Positions 32,375-42,991 of a stretch of 64,000 nucleotides of DNA are shown here, piece by piece. This stretch comes from Thermaceae bacterium (lineage in GTDB: Bacteria > Deinococcota > Deinococci > Deinococcales > Marinithermaceae): positions 1 to 64,000 of the forward strand of contig JALSRQ010000057.1 in the NCBI GenBank assembly GCA_026984675.1, given 5' to 3'. The position numbers were made by a program, and so were the translations under genes. Each line of letters starts with the position of its first letter. The stretch's first letter is position 1. The notes under the pieces were generated by a model. It was not told where the DNA came from, did no database searches, and was given only the letters and a program-made list of their open reading frames with translations.

Positions 32375-33096
32375 CCCGCTTGGTGCTCGCCCACCTCAAG
32401 TCCGAACTCCTCGCCCTTTCCCGGATGCCGGGGTTCTTGATCCCGAGCTTCGTCTTCCCCGGGATGTTCTTCCTGATGTTCGCCGCCCCCTACCTCAGGA
32501 CCCCGGAGGCGGCGGTCCCGACCACCGCCTCGTTCATGGCCTTCGCGTTCTTCACGGTGGTCTTCTTCCAGTACGGGGTGGGCCTCGCCCAGGAGCGGGA
32601 GAACCCCTGGATCCCCTACCTCCGGACCCTCCCCCTCCCGGCCGGGGTGCGGCCCGCCGCCTACCTCCTCACCGGGCTGCTCTTCGCCCTGGCGGCGGCG
32701 CTGGTGGTGGCGGCGGTGGCGGCGGCGGCCACCCCCTTCGGCCTGCCGGCGGAGCGCTGGCCCCTTTTGCTCGCCGCGCTGGTCCTGGGGGCGGTGCCCC
32801 ACGGGCTGATGGGGCTCACCCTCGCCTACCTGGCCCGGCCGAGGGCGGCGCTGGCGCTCGCCAACCTGATCTTTCTGCCGCTCTCCTACCTCGGGGGGCT
32901 GTGGATGCCCCCGAGCCTCCTGCCCGACTGGGCCCAGAGGATCTCCCCCTGGCTGCCCACCCGCCACTGGGCCGAGCTGGTCTGGGCCGCCGCCGCCGGC
33001 CGCCCCTGGCCGGCGGCCTCCCTCCTGGCCCTCCTCGGCTACGCCGCCCTGTTCGCCTTCGTCGCCGCCTGGGCCTGGCGCCGGGGTCGGGGCTAG
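32371..33096 (+). CDS. ABC-2-type transporter permease
   Basis: Multi-TM; YLGGLWMPPSLLPDWAQRISPWLPTRHWAELV; ATGA overlap with ATPase gene. Confidence 0.88.
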   Translation: MTRLVLAHLKSELLALSRMPGFLIPSFVFPGMFFLMFAAPYLRTPEAAVPTTASFMAFAFFTVVFFQYGVGLAQERENPWIPYLRTLPLPAGVRPAAYLLTGLLFALAAALVVAAVAAAATPFGLPAERWPLLLAALVLGAVPHGLMGLTLAYLARPRAALALANLIFLPLSYLGGLWMPPSLLPDWAQRISPWLPTRHWAELVWAAAAGRPWPAASLLALLGYAALFAFVAAWAWRRGRG

Positions 33097-33986
33097 AGGA
33101 TCCGCTTGCCGAGCAGGCTGGCGGCCAGTTCGACGGCGATCTCGGCGGTGCGGTTCCGCCGGTCGAGGATGGGGTTCACCTCGACCAGGTCGAGGCTGGT
33201 GACCACCCCCGCCTGGGACAAGAGCTCCATCAGCAGGTGGGCCTCGCGGTAGGAGAGCCCCCCGGGGACCGGGGTGCCGACCCCGGGAGCGAGCTCGGGG
33301 TCGAGCACGTCGGCGTCGAGGGAGAGGTGGACCCGAGGGTAGTCCCGAAACCGCTCGACGATCGCCTCGGCGATGGCGGCGACGCCCAGGCGATCGACCT
33401 CGGTCATGGTGTAGACCGGGACCCGATGGGCCCGAAGGAGCGCCCGCTCGCCGGGGTCGAGGGAGCGGACCCCGACCAGCACCACGTCCTCGGGGCGAAG
33501 CTTGGGGCCCTCGCCGCCCACCCCCACCAGGCGGGGGTCGCCGAGGCCGAGGAGGGCGGCCAGCGGCATGCCGTGGACGTTGCCCGAGGGGCTGGTCTCG
33601 GGGGTGTTGAAGTCGCCGTGGGCGTCGACCCAGATCACCCCCACCCGCTGGCCCCGGGCGGCCCCCGGCACCGAGCCCACCGCCAGCGAGTGGTCGCCCC
33701 CCAGCACCAGGGGGAAGACCTCCTCGTCGAGGGTGGCCAGCCGTCGGAAAAGGCGCCGGCAGACCGCCGCGATCTCCTCCAGGTGGTAGGGGGGTCGGGG
33801 GGGCTCGGGGCGGCTCAGGGTTTCCAGCAGGGGGACCTCGAGGTCCCCCAGGTCCACCACCTCGTGCCCCAGCGCGGAGAGCTCCTCGTGCAGCCGGGCG
33901 TAGCGGATGGCGCTGGGGCCCATGTCGACCCCGCGCCGCCCCGCGCCCAGGTCGAGGGGAACGCCGATCACCGCCACGCGGGCCAT
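33093..33986 (-). CDS. rocF: Arginase
   Basis: GGDHSLAVGS; WVDAHGDFNTPETSPSGNVHGM; SLDADVLDPELAPGVGTPVPGGL; TAGGAT-N6-ATG. Confidence 0.92.
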   Translation of the reverse strand: MARVAVIGVPLDLGAGRRGVDMGPSAIRYARLHEELSALGHEVVDLGDLEVPLLETLSRPEPPRPPYHLEEIAAVCRRLFRRLATLDEEVFPLVLGGDHSLAVGSVPGAARGQRVGVIWVDAHGDFNTPETSPSGNVHGMPLAALLGLGDPRLVGVGGEGPKLRPEDVVLVGVRSLDPGERALLRAHRVPVYTMTEVDRLGVAAIAEAIVERFRDYPRVHLSLDADVLDPELAPGVGTPVPGGLSYREAHLLMELLSQAGVVTSLDLVEVNPILDRRNRTAEIAVELAASLLGKRIL

Positions 33987-34048
33987 GCCCCCATCCTACA
34001 AGGGGGCAAAAAGCCCTTCGCCAAGGCAATGCTATCGGCCTCGGTAGC

Positions 34049-34077
34049 TTGACAAAACCGGCCCGAAAACCTAGGCT
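34049..34077 (+). promoter_or_regulatory. Predicted leaderless promoter of the yceD-rpmF-fab operon
   Basis: TTGACA (34049-34054), 17-nt spacer, TAGGCT (34072-34077), 7 nt to ATG 34085. Confidence 0.75.
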
Positions 34078-34084
34078 TGGTACG

Positions 34085-34627
34085 ATGGACCTCCGCGAGA
34101 TCCCCCGGATTCACCTGGCCGCGATCCTCAACGAACCCGGCACCAAGAGCGCCGAGGGGGCGTTGCGGGGGGCGATCGGGCCCGAGGGCCAGGCGATTCC
34201 ATTGGTCGGCGAGGCCGACTGGAAGGTCACCGTGTCCCAGACCGGCGGGGAGTTCTGGCTCACCGGCGAGATCCACGGCACCGCCCTGATGGAGTGCCGC
34301 CGCTGCCTGAAGCCCACCCCGGTCCCCATCGACGCCTACTTCCAGCACCTCCTCCGCTACCAGCCCGGGGTCGAGGGGGTGCGCCTGGTCGAGGCCCCGG
34401 AGGAGGACCTCTACTACTTCGGCGAGCCCGATCTCGACCTCTCCGGCTTCCTCTACCAGGCCTTCGCCCTGGAAATGCCCCTCACCGCCCTGTGCCGCGA
34501 CGACTGCGCCGGCCTCTGCCCGGTCTGCGGCGCCGACCTCAACGAGACCGACTGCGGCCACCTCGCCGAGCGGGAGCGGAAGACCCCGTTTTTGGCCCTC
34601 GAGGGGCTGCTCAAGGAGCTCGGCTAG
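34085..34627 (+). CDS. DUF177 / YceD-family protein
   Basis: CRRCLKPTPVPIDAYF and C-terminal CRDDCAGLCPVCGADLNETDCGH; immediately upstream of rpmF. Confidence 0.9.
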   Translation: MDLREIPRIHLAAILNEPGTKSAEGALRGAIGPEGQAIPLVGEADWKVTVSQTGGEFWLTGEIHGTALMECRRCLKPTPVPIDAYFQHLLRYQPGVEGVRLVEAPEEDLYYFGEPDLDLSGFLYQAFALEMPLTALCRDDCAGLCPVCGADLNETDCGHLAERERKTPFLALEGLLKELG

Positions 34628-34637
34628 GGCTTTTTGC

Positions 34638-34643
34638 TATAAT
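34638..34643 (+). promoter_or_regulatory. Extended -10 promoter element upstream of rpmF
   Basis: TGCTATAAT: consensus TATAAT with TGn extension in the yceD-rpmF gap. Confidence 0.6.
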
Positions 34644-34681
34644 GGCGCTTCGGCCCACGACGGGCCGCGGGAGGAAGCAGC

Positions 34682-34873
34682 ATGGCCAAGCACCCTGTAC
34701 CCAAGAAGAAGACCTCGAAGGCCCGCCGGGACGCCCGGCGCAGCCACCACGCGCTCGGCGCCCCCACCCTGGTGCCCTGCCCCCAGTGCGGGGCCCCGAA
34801 ACCCCCGCACGCGGTCTGCCCCGAGTGCGGCTACTACAAGGGCGAAAAGGTCCTGGACGTTCCGGAGGCCTAG
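34682..34873 (+). CDS. rpmF: 50S ribosomal protein L32
   Basis: [47 protein letters not shown]. Confidence 0.97.
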   Translation: MAKHPVPKKKTSKARRDARRSHHALGAPTLVPCPQCGAPKPPHAVCPECGYYKGEKVLDVPEA

Positions 34874-34874
34874 G

Positions 34875-35855
34875 GTGCCGGCGGGGCTCTTGGCCCTCGG
34901 CACCTACGTTCCTGACAAGGTTCTCACCAACGAGGACCTTGCCGGCTTTTTGGATACCTCGGACGAGTGGATCACCACCCGCACCGGGATCAAGGAACGC
35001 CGGGTCGCCGGGCCCAACCAGTTCGCCTACGACCTCGCCGAGCGGGCGGTGGCCGACCTCCTCCGCCGCCACGGCGAGGAGGCCCTCGAGGGCGTCGACC
35101 TGGTGATCGTCGCCACCAACGCCCCCGACGCCTTCTTCCCCAACACCGCCGCCCTGATCCAAAACCGCTTCGGCCTCAAGGCGGCGGCCTACGACCTCCT
35201 GGCCGGCTGCCCGGGGTGGATCTACGCCCTGGCCCAGGCGGTGGGCCAGGTCGAGGCCGGGCTGGCCGGCAAGGCCCTGGTCATCGGCGCCGAGGTCCTC
35301 ACCAAGATCACCGACTGGCGCGACCGCTCCACCGCGGTGCTCTTCGGCGACGGGGCCGGGGCGGCGGTGGTGGGGCCGGTGCCCGAGGGGTACGGCTTCC
35401 GGTCGTTCGTCCTCGGGGCCGACGGCTCCGGGGGCGCCGCCCTCCATATGGGGGCGCTGGCCAACACCCTCCCGGACGGCACCCGGATGAGCCAAAAGAT
35501 CTACATGAACGGCCGCGAGGTCTTCAAGTTCGCGGTGCGGGTGATGGACACCGCCACCCTCGAGGCCATCGAGAAGGCCGGCCTCCAAAAGGAGGCGATC
35601 CGCCTCTTCGTCCCCCACCAGGCCAACCTCCGCATCGTCGACGCCGCCCGCGAACGGCTCGGCCTCGACTGGGAGCAGGTGGTGGTGAACCTCCACAAGT
35701 ACGGCAACACCTCGACCGCCTCGATCCCCATCGCCCTCAAGGAGGCGCTGGACGGCGGCCGGGTGGCCGACGGCGACCACCTCCTCTTCGTCTCCTTCGG
35801 GGCCGGGCTCACCTGGGCGGCGGCGGTGCTCACCTGGTACGGGGGCGGGGCATGA
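34875..35855 (+). CDS. fabH: 3-oxoacyl-ACP synthase III
   Basis: GLLALGTYVPDKVLTNEDL; active-site Cys in LLAGCPGWIYAL; FVPHQANLRI. Confidence 0.95.
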   Translation: MPAGLLALGTYVPDKVLTNEDLAGFLDTSDEWITTRTGIKERRVAGPNQFAYDLAERAVADLLRRHGEEALEGVDLVIVATNAPDAFFPNTAALIQNRFGLKAAAYDLLAGCPGWIYALAQAVGQVEAGLAGKALVIGAEVLTKITDWRDRSTAVLFGDGAGAAVVGPVPEGYGFRSFVLGADGSGGAALHMGALANTLPDGTRMSQKIYMNGREVFKFAVRVMDTATLEAIEKAGLQKEAIRLFVPHQANLRIVDAARERLGLDWEQVVVNLHKYGNTSTASIPIALKEALDGGRVADGDHLLFVSFGAGLTWAAAVLTWYGGGA

Positions 35856-36766
35856 TCGCCGCCCTCTTCCCCGGCCAGGGCTCGCAGGCGGTGGGGATGG
35901 CCGAGGCCCTCTACCAGGGCTCGGCGGCCGCCCGGGAGGTGCTCGACCGGGCCGAGGCCGCCCTGCCCGGGCTGCTGGGGCTGATGTTCGGCGGCCCGGC
36001 CGAGACCCTCACCCTCACCGAGAACGCCCAGCCCGCCCTGCTGGCGGCCGGCTACGCCGCCTACCGGGCCTACCTCGAGGCCGGCGGCGAAGCCCCGGCG
36101 GCGGCCGCCGGCCACTCGCTCGGCGAGTGGACCGCCCACGTCGCCGCCGGCACCCTGGCCCTGGAGGACGCCCTGCGGCTGGTGCGGCTCCGGGGGCGGT
36201 ACATGCAGGCGGCGGTTCCCCCCGGCGAGGGGGCGATGGCGGCGGTGCTCAAGGTCGGCCTCGAGGCGGTGCGGGCGGCCATCGCGGACCTCCCCGGGGT
36301 CTGGGTCGCCAACCTGAACGCCCCCGCCCAGACGGTGATCTCGGGCCGGAAGCCGGCGGTCGAGGAGGCCGCCCGCCGGCTCAAGGCGGCCCGGGCCCGG
36401 GTGGTGTTCCTGAACGTGAGCGCCCCCTTCCACTCCCCCCTGATGCAACCGGCGGCCGAGCGGCTGGCGGCCGAGCTGGCGGGGGTCGCCTTCGCCGACC
36501 CGGCCTTCCCGGTCTACGCCAACGTCACCGCCCGGCCGGTAACCGACGGGGAGGAGGCCCGGCGGCTCCTGATCGAACAGATCACCGCCCCGGTTCGCTG
36601 GGTCGAGACCCTGGCGGCGATGCGGGCGGCCGGCCTGCGTCGGTTCTTGGAGTTCGGGGTGGGGCGGGTCCTCACCGGCCTGGTCGGACGCAACCTGGCC
36701 GACGCCGAGGCCCGGCCGGTCGCCACCCCCGCCGAGGCCCGGGAGGCGGCAGAATGGAAGGCATGA
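35852..36766 (+). CDS. fabD: Malonyl-CoA:ACP transacylase
   Basis: LFPGQGSQAVGM; AAGHSLGEWTAHVAAG. Confidence 0.95.
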   Translation: MIAALFPGQGSQAVGMAEALYQGSAAAREVLDRAEAALPGLLGLMFGGPAETLTLTENAQPALLAAGYAAYRAYLEAGGEAPAAAAGHSLGEWTAHVAAGTLALEDALRLVRLRGRYMQAAVPPGEGAMAAVLKVGLEAVRAAIADLPGVWVANLNAPAQTVISGRKPAVEEAARRLKAARARVVFLNVSAPFHSPLMQPAAERLAAELAGVAFADPAFPVYANVTARPVTDGEEARRLLIEQITAPVRWVETLAAMRAAGLRRFLEFGVGRVLTGLVGRNLADAEARPVATPAEAREAAEWKA

Positions 36767-37500
36767 AGCGCGCGCTCGTCACCGGCGCCAGCCGGGGGAT
36801 CGGCCGGGCGATCGCCCTGGAGCTCGCCGCCCAGGGCTACGCGGTCCTGATCCACTACGGCCGGAACCGCGACCTGGCCGAGGCGGTGGCCGCCGAGGCC
36901 CGAAACCGGGGGGCGCCCGGGGTCGCCCTCTTCGGCGCCGACCTCACCGACCCCGACTCCGCCGCCCGCCTGGTCGAGGCCGCCGAGGCCGAGCTCGGGG
37001 GGCTTTCGGTCCTGGTCAACAACGCCGGCATCACCCGGGACAACCTCCTCCTCCGGATGAAGGACGAGGACTGGCGGGCGGTGCTGGAGACCGACCTCAC
37101 CGCGGTCTTCCGGCTCACCCGGGAGGCCGTCCGCAGGATGGTCCGCCGCCGCTACGGCCGCATCGTCAACATCGCCAGCGTCTCGGGCATCCTGGGGACC
37201 CCGGGGCAGGCCAACTACGCCGCCGCCAAGGCCGGGCTGATCGGGTTCACCAAGAGCGTGGCCAAGGAGTACGCCAAGCGGGGGATCACCGCCAACGCGG
37301 TGGCCCCGGGGTTCATCGAGACCGACATGACCGCCGCCCTCCCCGAGGCGGTGCGGAAGGAGTACCTGGCCCAGATCCCCGCCGGCCGGTTCGGCCGGCC
37401 CGAGGAGGTCGCCAAGCTGGTCGCCTTCCTGGCCAGCCCCGAGGCCGGCTACATCAACGGCCAGACGATCGGCGTCGACGGCGGCCTGACCCCGTGTTAG
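36763..37500 (+). CDS. fabG: 3-oxoacyl-ACP reductase
   Basis: RALVTGASRGIGRAIAL; GQANYAAAKAGLIGFTKS; ATGA overlap with fabD. Confidence 0.95.
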   Translation: MKRALVTGASRGIGRAIALELAAQGYAVLIHYGRNRDLAEAVAAEARNRGAPGVALFGADLTDPDSAARLVEAAEAELGGLSVLVNNAGITRDNLLLRMKDEDWRAVLETDLTAVFRLTREAVRRMVRRRYGRIVNIASVSGILGTPGQANYAAAKAGLIGFTKSVAKEYAKRGITANAVAPGFIETDMTAALPEAVRKEYLAQIPAGRFGRPEEVAKLVAFLASPEAGYINGQTIGVDGGLTPC

Positions 37501-37521
37501 AATCCCCCTTCGGAGGCAGCG

Positions 37522-37755
37522 ATGGACGTATTCGAAAAGGTTAAGGCGGTCATCGTAGAAAAACTCGACGTCGAGGAGGACAAGGTCACCCCCGAGGCCC
37601 GCTTCATCGAGGACCTGGGGGCCGACAGCCTCGACATCGTCGAGCTGATCATGGGACTGGAGGACGAGTTCGGGCTGGAGATCTCCGACGAGGAAGCCGA
37701 GAAGATCCGCACCGTCGGGGACGCGGTGGAGTTCATCCAGTCCCGACTGGGCTAG
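37522..37755 (+). CDS. acpP: Acyl carrier protein
   Basis: [27 protein letters not shown]. Confidence 0.97.
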   Translation: MDVFEKVKAVIVEKLDVEEDKVTPEARFIEDLGADSLDIVELIMGLEDEFGLEISDEEAEKIRTVGDAVEFIQSRLG

Positions 37756-37756
37756 G

Positions 37757-38998
37757 ATGCCTCGGGTCGTGATCACCGGCCTCGGCCCGGTGACCCCGAT
37801 CGGGGTCGGCGCCGAGGCCTTCCACCAGGCGCAGCTCGCCGGAAGGAGCGGGGTGCGCCGGATCACCCGCTACGACCCCGAGGCCTACAAGCTGCCGGTC
37901 AAGATCGCCGCCGAGGTCGACGTCGAGGTGGGGGACTACCTGGAACGCAAGGAGACCCGCCGCCTCGACCGCTTCGTTCAGCTGGCGCTGATCGGGGCCG
38001 AGCTGGCGATCCGGGACGCCGGGCTCGACCTCGAGAAGGAGGACCCCACCCGGGTCGGGACCCTGGTGGGGAGCGGGATCGGGGGGATCAAGACCTGGGA
38101 GGACCAGTTCCAGGTCTACTTCGAACGCGGCCCCCACCGGCTCTCCCCCTTCTTCATCCCCATGGTGATCGCCAACATGGCCAGCGGCCACCTGGCGATG
38201 AAGTACCGCCTGATGGGGCCCTCGAGCACGGTGGTCACCGCCTGCGCCACCGGCACCGACGCGGTGGGCAGCGCCTTCCGGGTCCTGAAGGCGGGGCTGG
38301 CCGAGGTCATGCTGGCCGGCGGCACCGAGGCCGCGGTCACCCCGATGGCGATCGGGGGCTTCGCGGTGATGAAGGCCCTCTCGACCCGGAACGACGAGCC
38401 CGAGAAGGCCTCCCGCCCCTTCACCAAGAGCCGCGACGGCTTCGTCCTCGGCGAGGGCGCCGGAATCCTGGTGCTGGAGACCCTGGAGCACGCCCTGGCC
38501 CGGGGGGCCCGGATCTACGCCGAGGTCGTGGGGTTCGGCCGGAGCGCCGACGCCCACCACATCACCGAGCCCCACCCCGAGGGACTCGGGGCGGTGCTGG
38601 CGATGCGGGCGGCGCTGGCCGAGGCGGGGGTGCCACCGGAGGCGGTGGGCTACGTCAACGCCCACGGGACCAGCACCCCCCACAACGACCGGGTCGAGGT
38701 CCTGGCCCTCAAGAAGGTCTTCGGGGACCACGCGAAAAGGCTCGCGGTCTCCTCCACCAAGTCGATGACCGGCCACCTGCTGGGGGCGGCCGGGGCGGTG
38801 GAGGCGATCGCCACCGCCCAGGCGCTTGCGAGCGGGATCCTCCCCCCCACCATCAACTACGACGACCCCGACCCCGAGCTCGATCTCGACTTCGTCCCCC
38901 ACCGCCCCCGCGAGGCCGCGGTGGAGTACGCCCTCTCCAACTCGTTCGCCTTCGGGGGGCAAAACGCCGTGCTCCTTTTAAAGCGCTTCGCCGGTTAG
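37757..38998 (+). CDS. fabF: 3-oxoacyl-ACP synthase II
   Basis: [22 protein letters not shown] active-site Cys; [11 protein letters not shown]. Confidence 0.96.
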   Translation: MPRVVITGLGPVTPIGVGAEAFHQAQLAGRSGVRRITRYDPEAYKLPVKIAAEVDVEVGDYLERKETRRLDRFVQLALIGAELAIRDAGLDLEKEDPTRVGTLVGSGIGGIKTWEDQFQVYFERGPHRLSPFFIPMVIANMASGHLAMKYRLMGPSSTVVTACATGTDAVGSAFRVLKAGLAEVMLAGGTEAAVTPMAIGGFAVMKALSTRNDEPEKASRPFTKSRDGFVLGEGAGILVLETLEHALARGARIYAEVVGFGRSADAHHITEPHPEGLGAVLAMRAALAEAGVPPEAVGYVNAHGTSTPHNDRVEVLALKKVFGDHAKRLAVSSTKSMTGHLLGAAGAVEAIATAQALASGILPPTINYDDPDPELDLDFVPHRPREAAVEYALSNSFAFGGQNAVLLLKRFAG

Positions 38999-39014
38999 GG
39001 AAGGAGGTAGGGGC

Positions 39015-40193
39015 TTGAAGAAGCTGGTCACCTCGGAATCGGTCACCGAAGGCCACCCCGACAAGCTCGCCGACCGCATCTCCGACGCCATCCTCGACGC
39101 CATGCTGGCCCAGGACCCCGCCGCCCGGGTGGCCGCCGAGACCCTGGTCACCACCGGCCTCGTCTTCGTCGCCGGCGAGATCACCACCAAGGGCTACGTC
39201 GACATCCCCGGCCTGGTGCGCAAGACCGTCAAGGACGTCGGCTACACCCGGGCCAAGTACGGTTTCGACGGCGACACCTGCGCGGTCCTCACCGCCATCG
39301 ACGAGCAGAGCCCCGACATCGCCGGGGGGGTGAACCTCTCCTACGAGGTCCGGGTGGAGAAGTCGACCGACCCCAGGGACCGGCTGGGGGCCGGCGACCA
39401 GGGGTTGATGTTCGGCTACGCCACCACCGAGACCGAGGAGCTCATGCCCCTGCCGATCACCCTCGCCCACCGGCTCACCATGCGGCTGGCCGAGGCCCGC
39501 AAGACGGGGGCGATCCCCTACCTCCGGCCCGACGGCAAGTCCCAGGTGACGGTGGTCTACCAGGACGAGCGGCCGCTCTACGTCCAGACCGTGGTGGTCT
39601 CGACCCAGCACTCGCCCGAGGTCGACCTCGAGACGATCCGCGAGGACGTGATCGAGAAGGTGGTCAGGAAGGCGATCCCCGAGGAGTACCTGCGGCCGGA
39701 GACCGAGTACCTGATCAACCCCTCGGGTAAGTTCGTCCTCGGCGGCCCCCACGCCGACACCGGGCTCACCGGCCGCAAGGTGATCGTCGACACCTACGGC
39801 GGGGTGGCGCCCCACGGCGGGGGGGCCTTCTCCGGCAAGGACCCCACCAAGGTCGACCGCTCGGCCAGCTACTACGCCCGCTACATGGCCAAGAACCTGG
39901 TCGCCGCCGGCCTCGCGGAGCGCGTCCTGGTCGAGCTCGCCTACGCCATCGGCAAGGCCCGGCCGGTCTCGATCCGGGTGGAGTCGTTCGGCACCGGCAA
40001 GCTCCCCGACGACCGCCTCACCGCGCTGGCCGGGGAGGTCTTCGATCCCCGTCCGGCCGCGATCATCGAGGAGCTCGACCTGCTCCGCCCCATCTACACC
40101 CCGACCTCGGCCTACGGCCACTTTGGCCGCGACGGCTTCCCCTGGGAGGCGACCGACCGGGTGGCCGACGTCCTGGCCAAGGCCGGCCTCTAA
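39015..40193 (+). CDS. metK: S-adenosylmethionine synthetase
   Basis: [55 protein letters not shown] start with AAGGAGG. Confidence 0.97.
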   Translation: MKKLVTSESVTEGHPDKLADRISDAILDAMLAQDPAARVAAETLVTTGLVFVAGEITTKGYVDIPGLVRKTVKDVGYTRAKYGFDGDTCAVLTAIDEQSPDIAGGVNLSYEVRVEKSTDPRDRLGAGDQGLMFGYATTETEELMPLPITLAHRLTMRLAEARKTGAIPYLRPDGKSQVTVVYQDERPLYVQTVVVSTQHSPEVDLETIREDVIEKVVRKAIPEEYLRPETEYLINPSGKFVLGGPHADTGLTGRKVIVDTYGGVAPHGGGAFSGKDPTKVDRSASYYARYMAKNLVAAGLAERVLVELAYAIGKARPVSIRVESFGTGKLPDDRLTALAGEVFDPRPAAIIEELDLLRPIYTPTSAYGHFGRDGFPWEATDRVADVLAKAGL

Positions 40194-40196
40194 GGA

Positions 40197-41300
40197 CTAG
40201 CCCTCCACCCGCCCCTTCCCCCGCGCCTTGGCCCGGTAGAGGGCCCGATCGGCCCGGGCCACCAGGGCCTCGGCGGTGTCCCCGGGTCGGAAGACCGCCA
40301 CTCCCAGGCTGGCGGTGACCGGCTGGGCCACCGGGCGCTGCTCCCGGACCCCCCGGCAGAGCCGCTCGGCGATCGCCCGGGCCTCCTGGGCCCCGGTGCC
40401 GGGGAGGAGGATCAAGAACTCCTCCCCGCCCCAGCGACCCGACCAGTCCTCTTCCCGCAGCATGCGCCGGAGGGCCCCGGCCAGGCTGCGGAGCACCTCG
40501 TCGCCGGTGCGGTGGCCGTAGGTGTCGTTGACCCGCTTGAAGTCGTCGAGGTCCAGGAGGACCACCGCGAAGGGGCCGCCTGAGGCCTGGGCTTCCCGGA
40601 CCATGCGATCCAGGGTGAACTGGGTGTAGCGCCGGTTGGGAAGCCGGGTGAGGAAATCGAGGGTGGCCTCGTTCCGGACCGTGCTGTACCAGCGGCTGCT
40701 CAGGGCGATCAGGAAGCCGAGCCCCAGGGTGGCCAGCCCGGCGGCGTGGTACTGCAAGAAGAGGTTGGCGAGCGGGGCGCGGCGGATCGCCAGGTAGGCG
40801 AGGCTCACCGCCGCCTCTAGCCCCCAAAGGAGGAGCCCCACCCGCCAGGCCCGCCGGAGCGGGAAGAGCAAAAAGGCCCCCAGGTAGGCGATCGGCGACC
40901 AGTGGACGACCTCGCTAAAATAGCCGGTCCTGGGGTAGTAGAAGAAGTGCTGGTAGGCGAAGGCGGCAACCAGGTAGAGGGCGAAGAGGAAGTAGAGCCC
41001 CTGCCCCACCCAAAGGGTGCGGCGCCCGTCCCCAAGCAGCAGCACGAACCCCACCAGGAAGCCGGCCGCCAGCACCGGGAGCAGGCCGGCGTCCACCGGG
41101 CTCACCACCCGGCCGTGGCGGGCCAGGTCGAGGGCGAGGGCGGCGACCACCGCCAGGAACCCGAGGGGGTAGGCCCAAAGCATGATCCGGCGGAAATAGG
41201 TCCGCCTCAGGTCCTCGACCTCCCCGGGACGGCCGAAGAGTATCGTCTCGAACTCGCGATCCTCGGGCACCCTCGGTTCCTTACCCCAGGGTACCAGCAA
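40197..41300 (-). CDS. Membrane diguanylate cyclase (GGDEF domain)
   Basis: Several N-terminal TM segments; [11 protein letters not shown]...[14 protein letters not shown]; RxxD (REED) 5 residues before GGEEF. Confidence 0.9.
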   Translation of the reverse strand: MLVPWGKEPRVPEDREFETILFGRPGEVEDLRRTYFRRIMLWAYPLGFLAVVAALALDLARHGRVVSPVDAGLLPVLAAGFLVGFVLLLGDGRRTLWVGQGLYFLFALYLVAAFAYQHFFYYPRTGYFSEVVHWSPIAYLGAFLLFPLRRAWRVGLLLWGLEAAVSLAYLAIRRAPLANLFLQYHAAGLATLGLGFLIALSSRWYSTVRNEATLDFLTRLPNRRYTQFTLDRMVREAQASGGPFAVVLLDLDDFKRVNDTYGHRTGDEVLRSLAGALRRMLREEDWSGRWGGEEFLILLPGTGAQEARAIAERLCRGVREQRPVAQPVTASLGVAVFRPGDTAEALVARADRALYRAKARGKGRVEG

Positions 41301-41307
41301 AGAAAAA

Positions 41308-41323
41308 CCGGCCCGAAGGCCGG
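41308..41323 (-). terminator. Hairpin CCGGCC-CGAA-GGCCGG downstream of pntB
   Basis: Perfect 6-bp arms; T-tract on the minus strand (AAAAA on plus at 41303-41307). Confidence 0.6.
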
Positions 41324-41342
41324 TCCCCGGAAGGCCCCGGGG

Positions 41343-42695
41343 CTAGTACTGCTTGACCGCCTGCACCAGCCTGGTGACCACGTCCTTGGCGTCCCCGAAG
41401 AGCATCCGGGTGTTGTCGCGGTAGAAGAGCTCGTTTTCGATCCCGGCGAAGCCCTTGCCCCGGCCGCGCTTGATCACGATGACGTTCCTCGCCTTGTCGA
41501 CGTCGAGGATCGGCATGCCGTAGAGGGGGCTGCCCTCGCGGCGGGCGGCCGGGTTGACCACGTCGTTGGCCCCGATCACCAAGGCGACGTCGGCGGTCTC
41601 GAACTCGGGGTTGATGTCGTCGAGGTCGAAGAGCTTCTCGTAGGGGACCCCGGCCTCGGCCAGCAGGACGTTCATGTGGCCGGGCATGCGGCCGGCCACC
41701 GGGTGGATGGCGAACTTGACCTCCACCCCCCGCTTCTCCAGCTCGTCCATGAGCTCCTTGATCTTGTGCTGGGCCTGGGCGACCGCCATCCCGTAGCCGG
41801 GGACGATGATCACCTTGTTGGCGTAGGCCATCAGGGAGGCGGCGTCCTCGAGGCCGATCTCCTTCATCTCGCCCTCGATCTCGGCCTCCTGCTCCACCGC
41901 CCCGAAGGCCCCGAAGAGCACGTTGGCCAGCGAGCGGTTCATCGCCTTGGCCATCAGCTGGGTGAGCAGGGTACCGGCGGCCCCCACCACGGTGCCGGCC
42001 ACCATCAACGCCGGCTGGTTGAGGGCGATCCCCTCAAAGCCCACCGCCAGCCCGGTGAAGGCGTTGTAGAGGCTGATCACCACCGGCATGTCGGCGCCCC
42101 CGATGGGGAGGGTCATCAGCACCCCGAAGACCAGCGCCAGCAGGAAGAAGAGGACGATCAGGCTCACCGCCGGCTTGAAGATCAGGACCGCCCCCAGCAC
42201 CACGGTGACCGCCAGCCAAACCAGGTTGAAGGGCTGCTGCCCGGGGAAGACGATGGGCCGCTCGCGCATCAGCCGCTGCAGCTTGGCAAAGGCCACCATC
42301 GAGCCGGCGAAGCTCACCGCCCCGATCAGCCCGCCGAGCACCGCCAGGGTGGCGAGCCCCGCCACCAGGTCGCCGCGGAGGAGCTCGACGGCGGCGATGG
42401 TGCCGGCGGCGCCGCCGCCCAGGCCGTTGTAGATCGCCACCATCTGGGGCATGTCGGTCATCGCCACCACCTTGGCGGCCCACCAGGCGAGGACCCCGCC
42501 GATCACCAGGGCGACGACGATCAGCCCCAGGTTGTGCATCCCCGGCCAGAGGAAGGTGACCAGCACCGCCACCGCCATCGCGATCCCGGCGTAGACCACC
42601 CCCTGCCGGGCGGTCTTGGGGTGGCTCATCTGCTTGAGGGCGTAGATGAAGGCCACGGCGGTGAGGAAGTAGATCGTCTGGATCACCCAGCTCAT
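41343..42695 (-). CDS. pntB: NAD(P) transhydrogenase subunit beta
   Basis: GVEVKFAIHPVAGRMPGHMNVLLAEA; IVPGYGMAVAQAQH; VIGANDVVNPAAR. Confidence 0.95.
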   Translation of the reverse strand: MSWVIQTIYFLTAVAFIYALKQMSHPKTARQGVVYAGIAMAVAVLVTFLWPGMHNLGLIVVALVIGGVLAWWAAKVVAMTDMPQMVAIYNGLGGGAAGTIAAVELLRGDLVAGLATLAVLGGLIGAVSFAGSMVAFAKLQRLMRERPIVFPGQQPFNLVWLAVTVVLGAVLIFKPAVSLIVLFFLLALVFGVLMTLPIGGADMPVVISLYNAFTGLAVGFEGIALNQPALMVAGTVVGAAGTLLTQLMAKAMNRSLANVLFGAFGAVEQEAEIEGEMKEIGLEDAASLMAYANKVIIVPGYGMAVAQAQHKIKELMDELEKRGVEVKFAIHPVAGRMPGHMNVLLAEAGVPYEKLFDLDDINPEFETADVALVIGANDVVNPAARREGSPLYGMPILDVDKARNVIVIKRGRGKGFAGIENELFYRDNTRMLFGDAKDVVTRLVQAVKQY

Positions 42696-42991
42696 GCCGG
42701 GCCTCCCCTCTTCTTCTCAAACATCTCCAGCATCCGCTCGGTGACCGCGTAGCCGCCGGCGGCGTTGGCCGCCCCCAGAAGGACGCCGACGAACCCGATC
42801 GCCTGCTCCAGCGGGGTGATCGCGTGGCCGAGGGCGAACATCGCCCCCACCACCACCACCCCGTGGATGAAGTTAGAACCCGACATCAGCGGGGTGTGGA
42901 GGATCACCGGCACCCGGCTGATCACCTCGTAACCGGTGAAGGCCGCCAACATGAAGATGTAGAGCGCCGGCCAGAACCCCAGCTCGATCAT
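42692..42991 (-). CDS. pntAB: NAD(P) transhydrogenase subunit alpha-2
   Basis: 99-aa TM protein; VPVILHTPLMSGSNFIHGVVVVGAM. Confidence 0.93.
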   Translation of the reverse strand: MIELGFWPALYIFMLAAFTGYEVISRVPVILHTPLMSGSNFIHGVVVVGAMFALGHAITPLEQAIGFVGVLLGAANAAGGYAVTERMLEMFEKKRGGPA

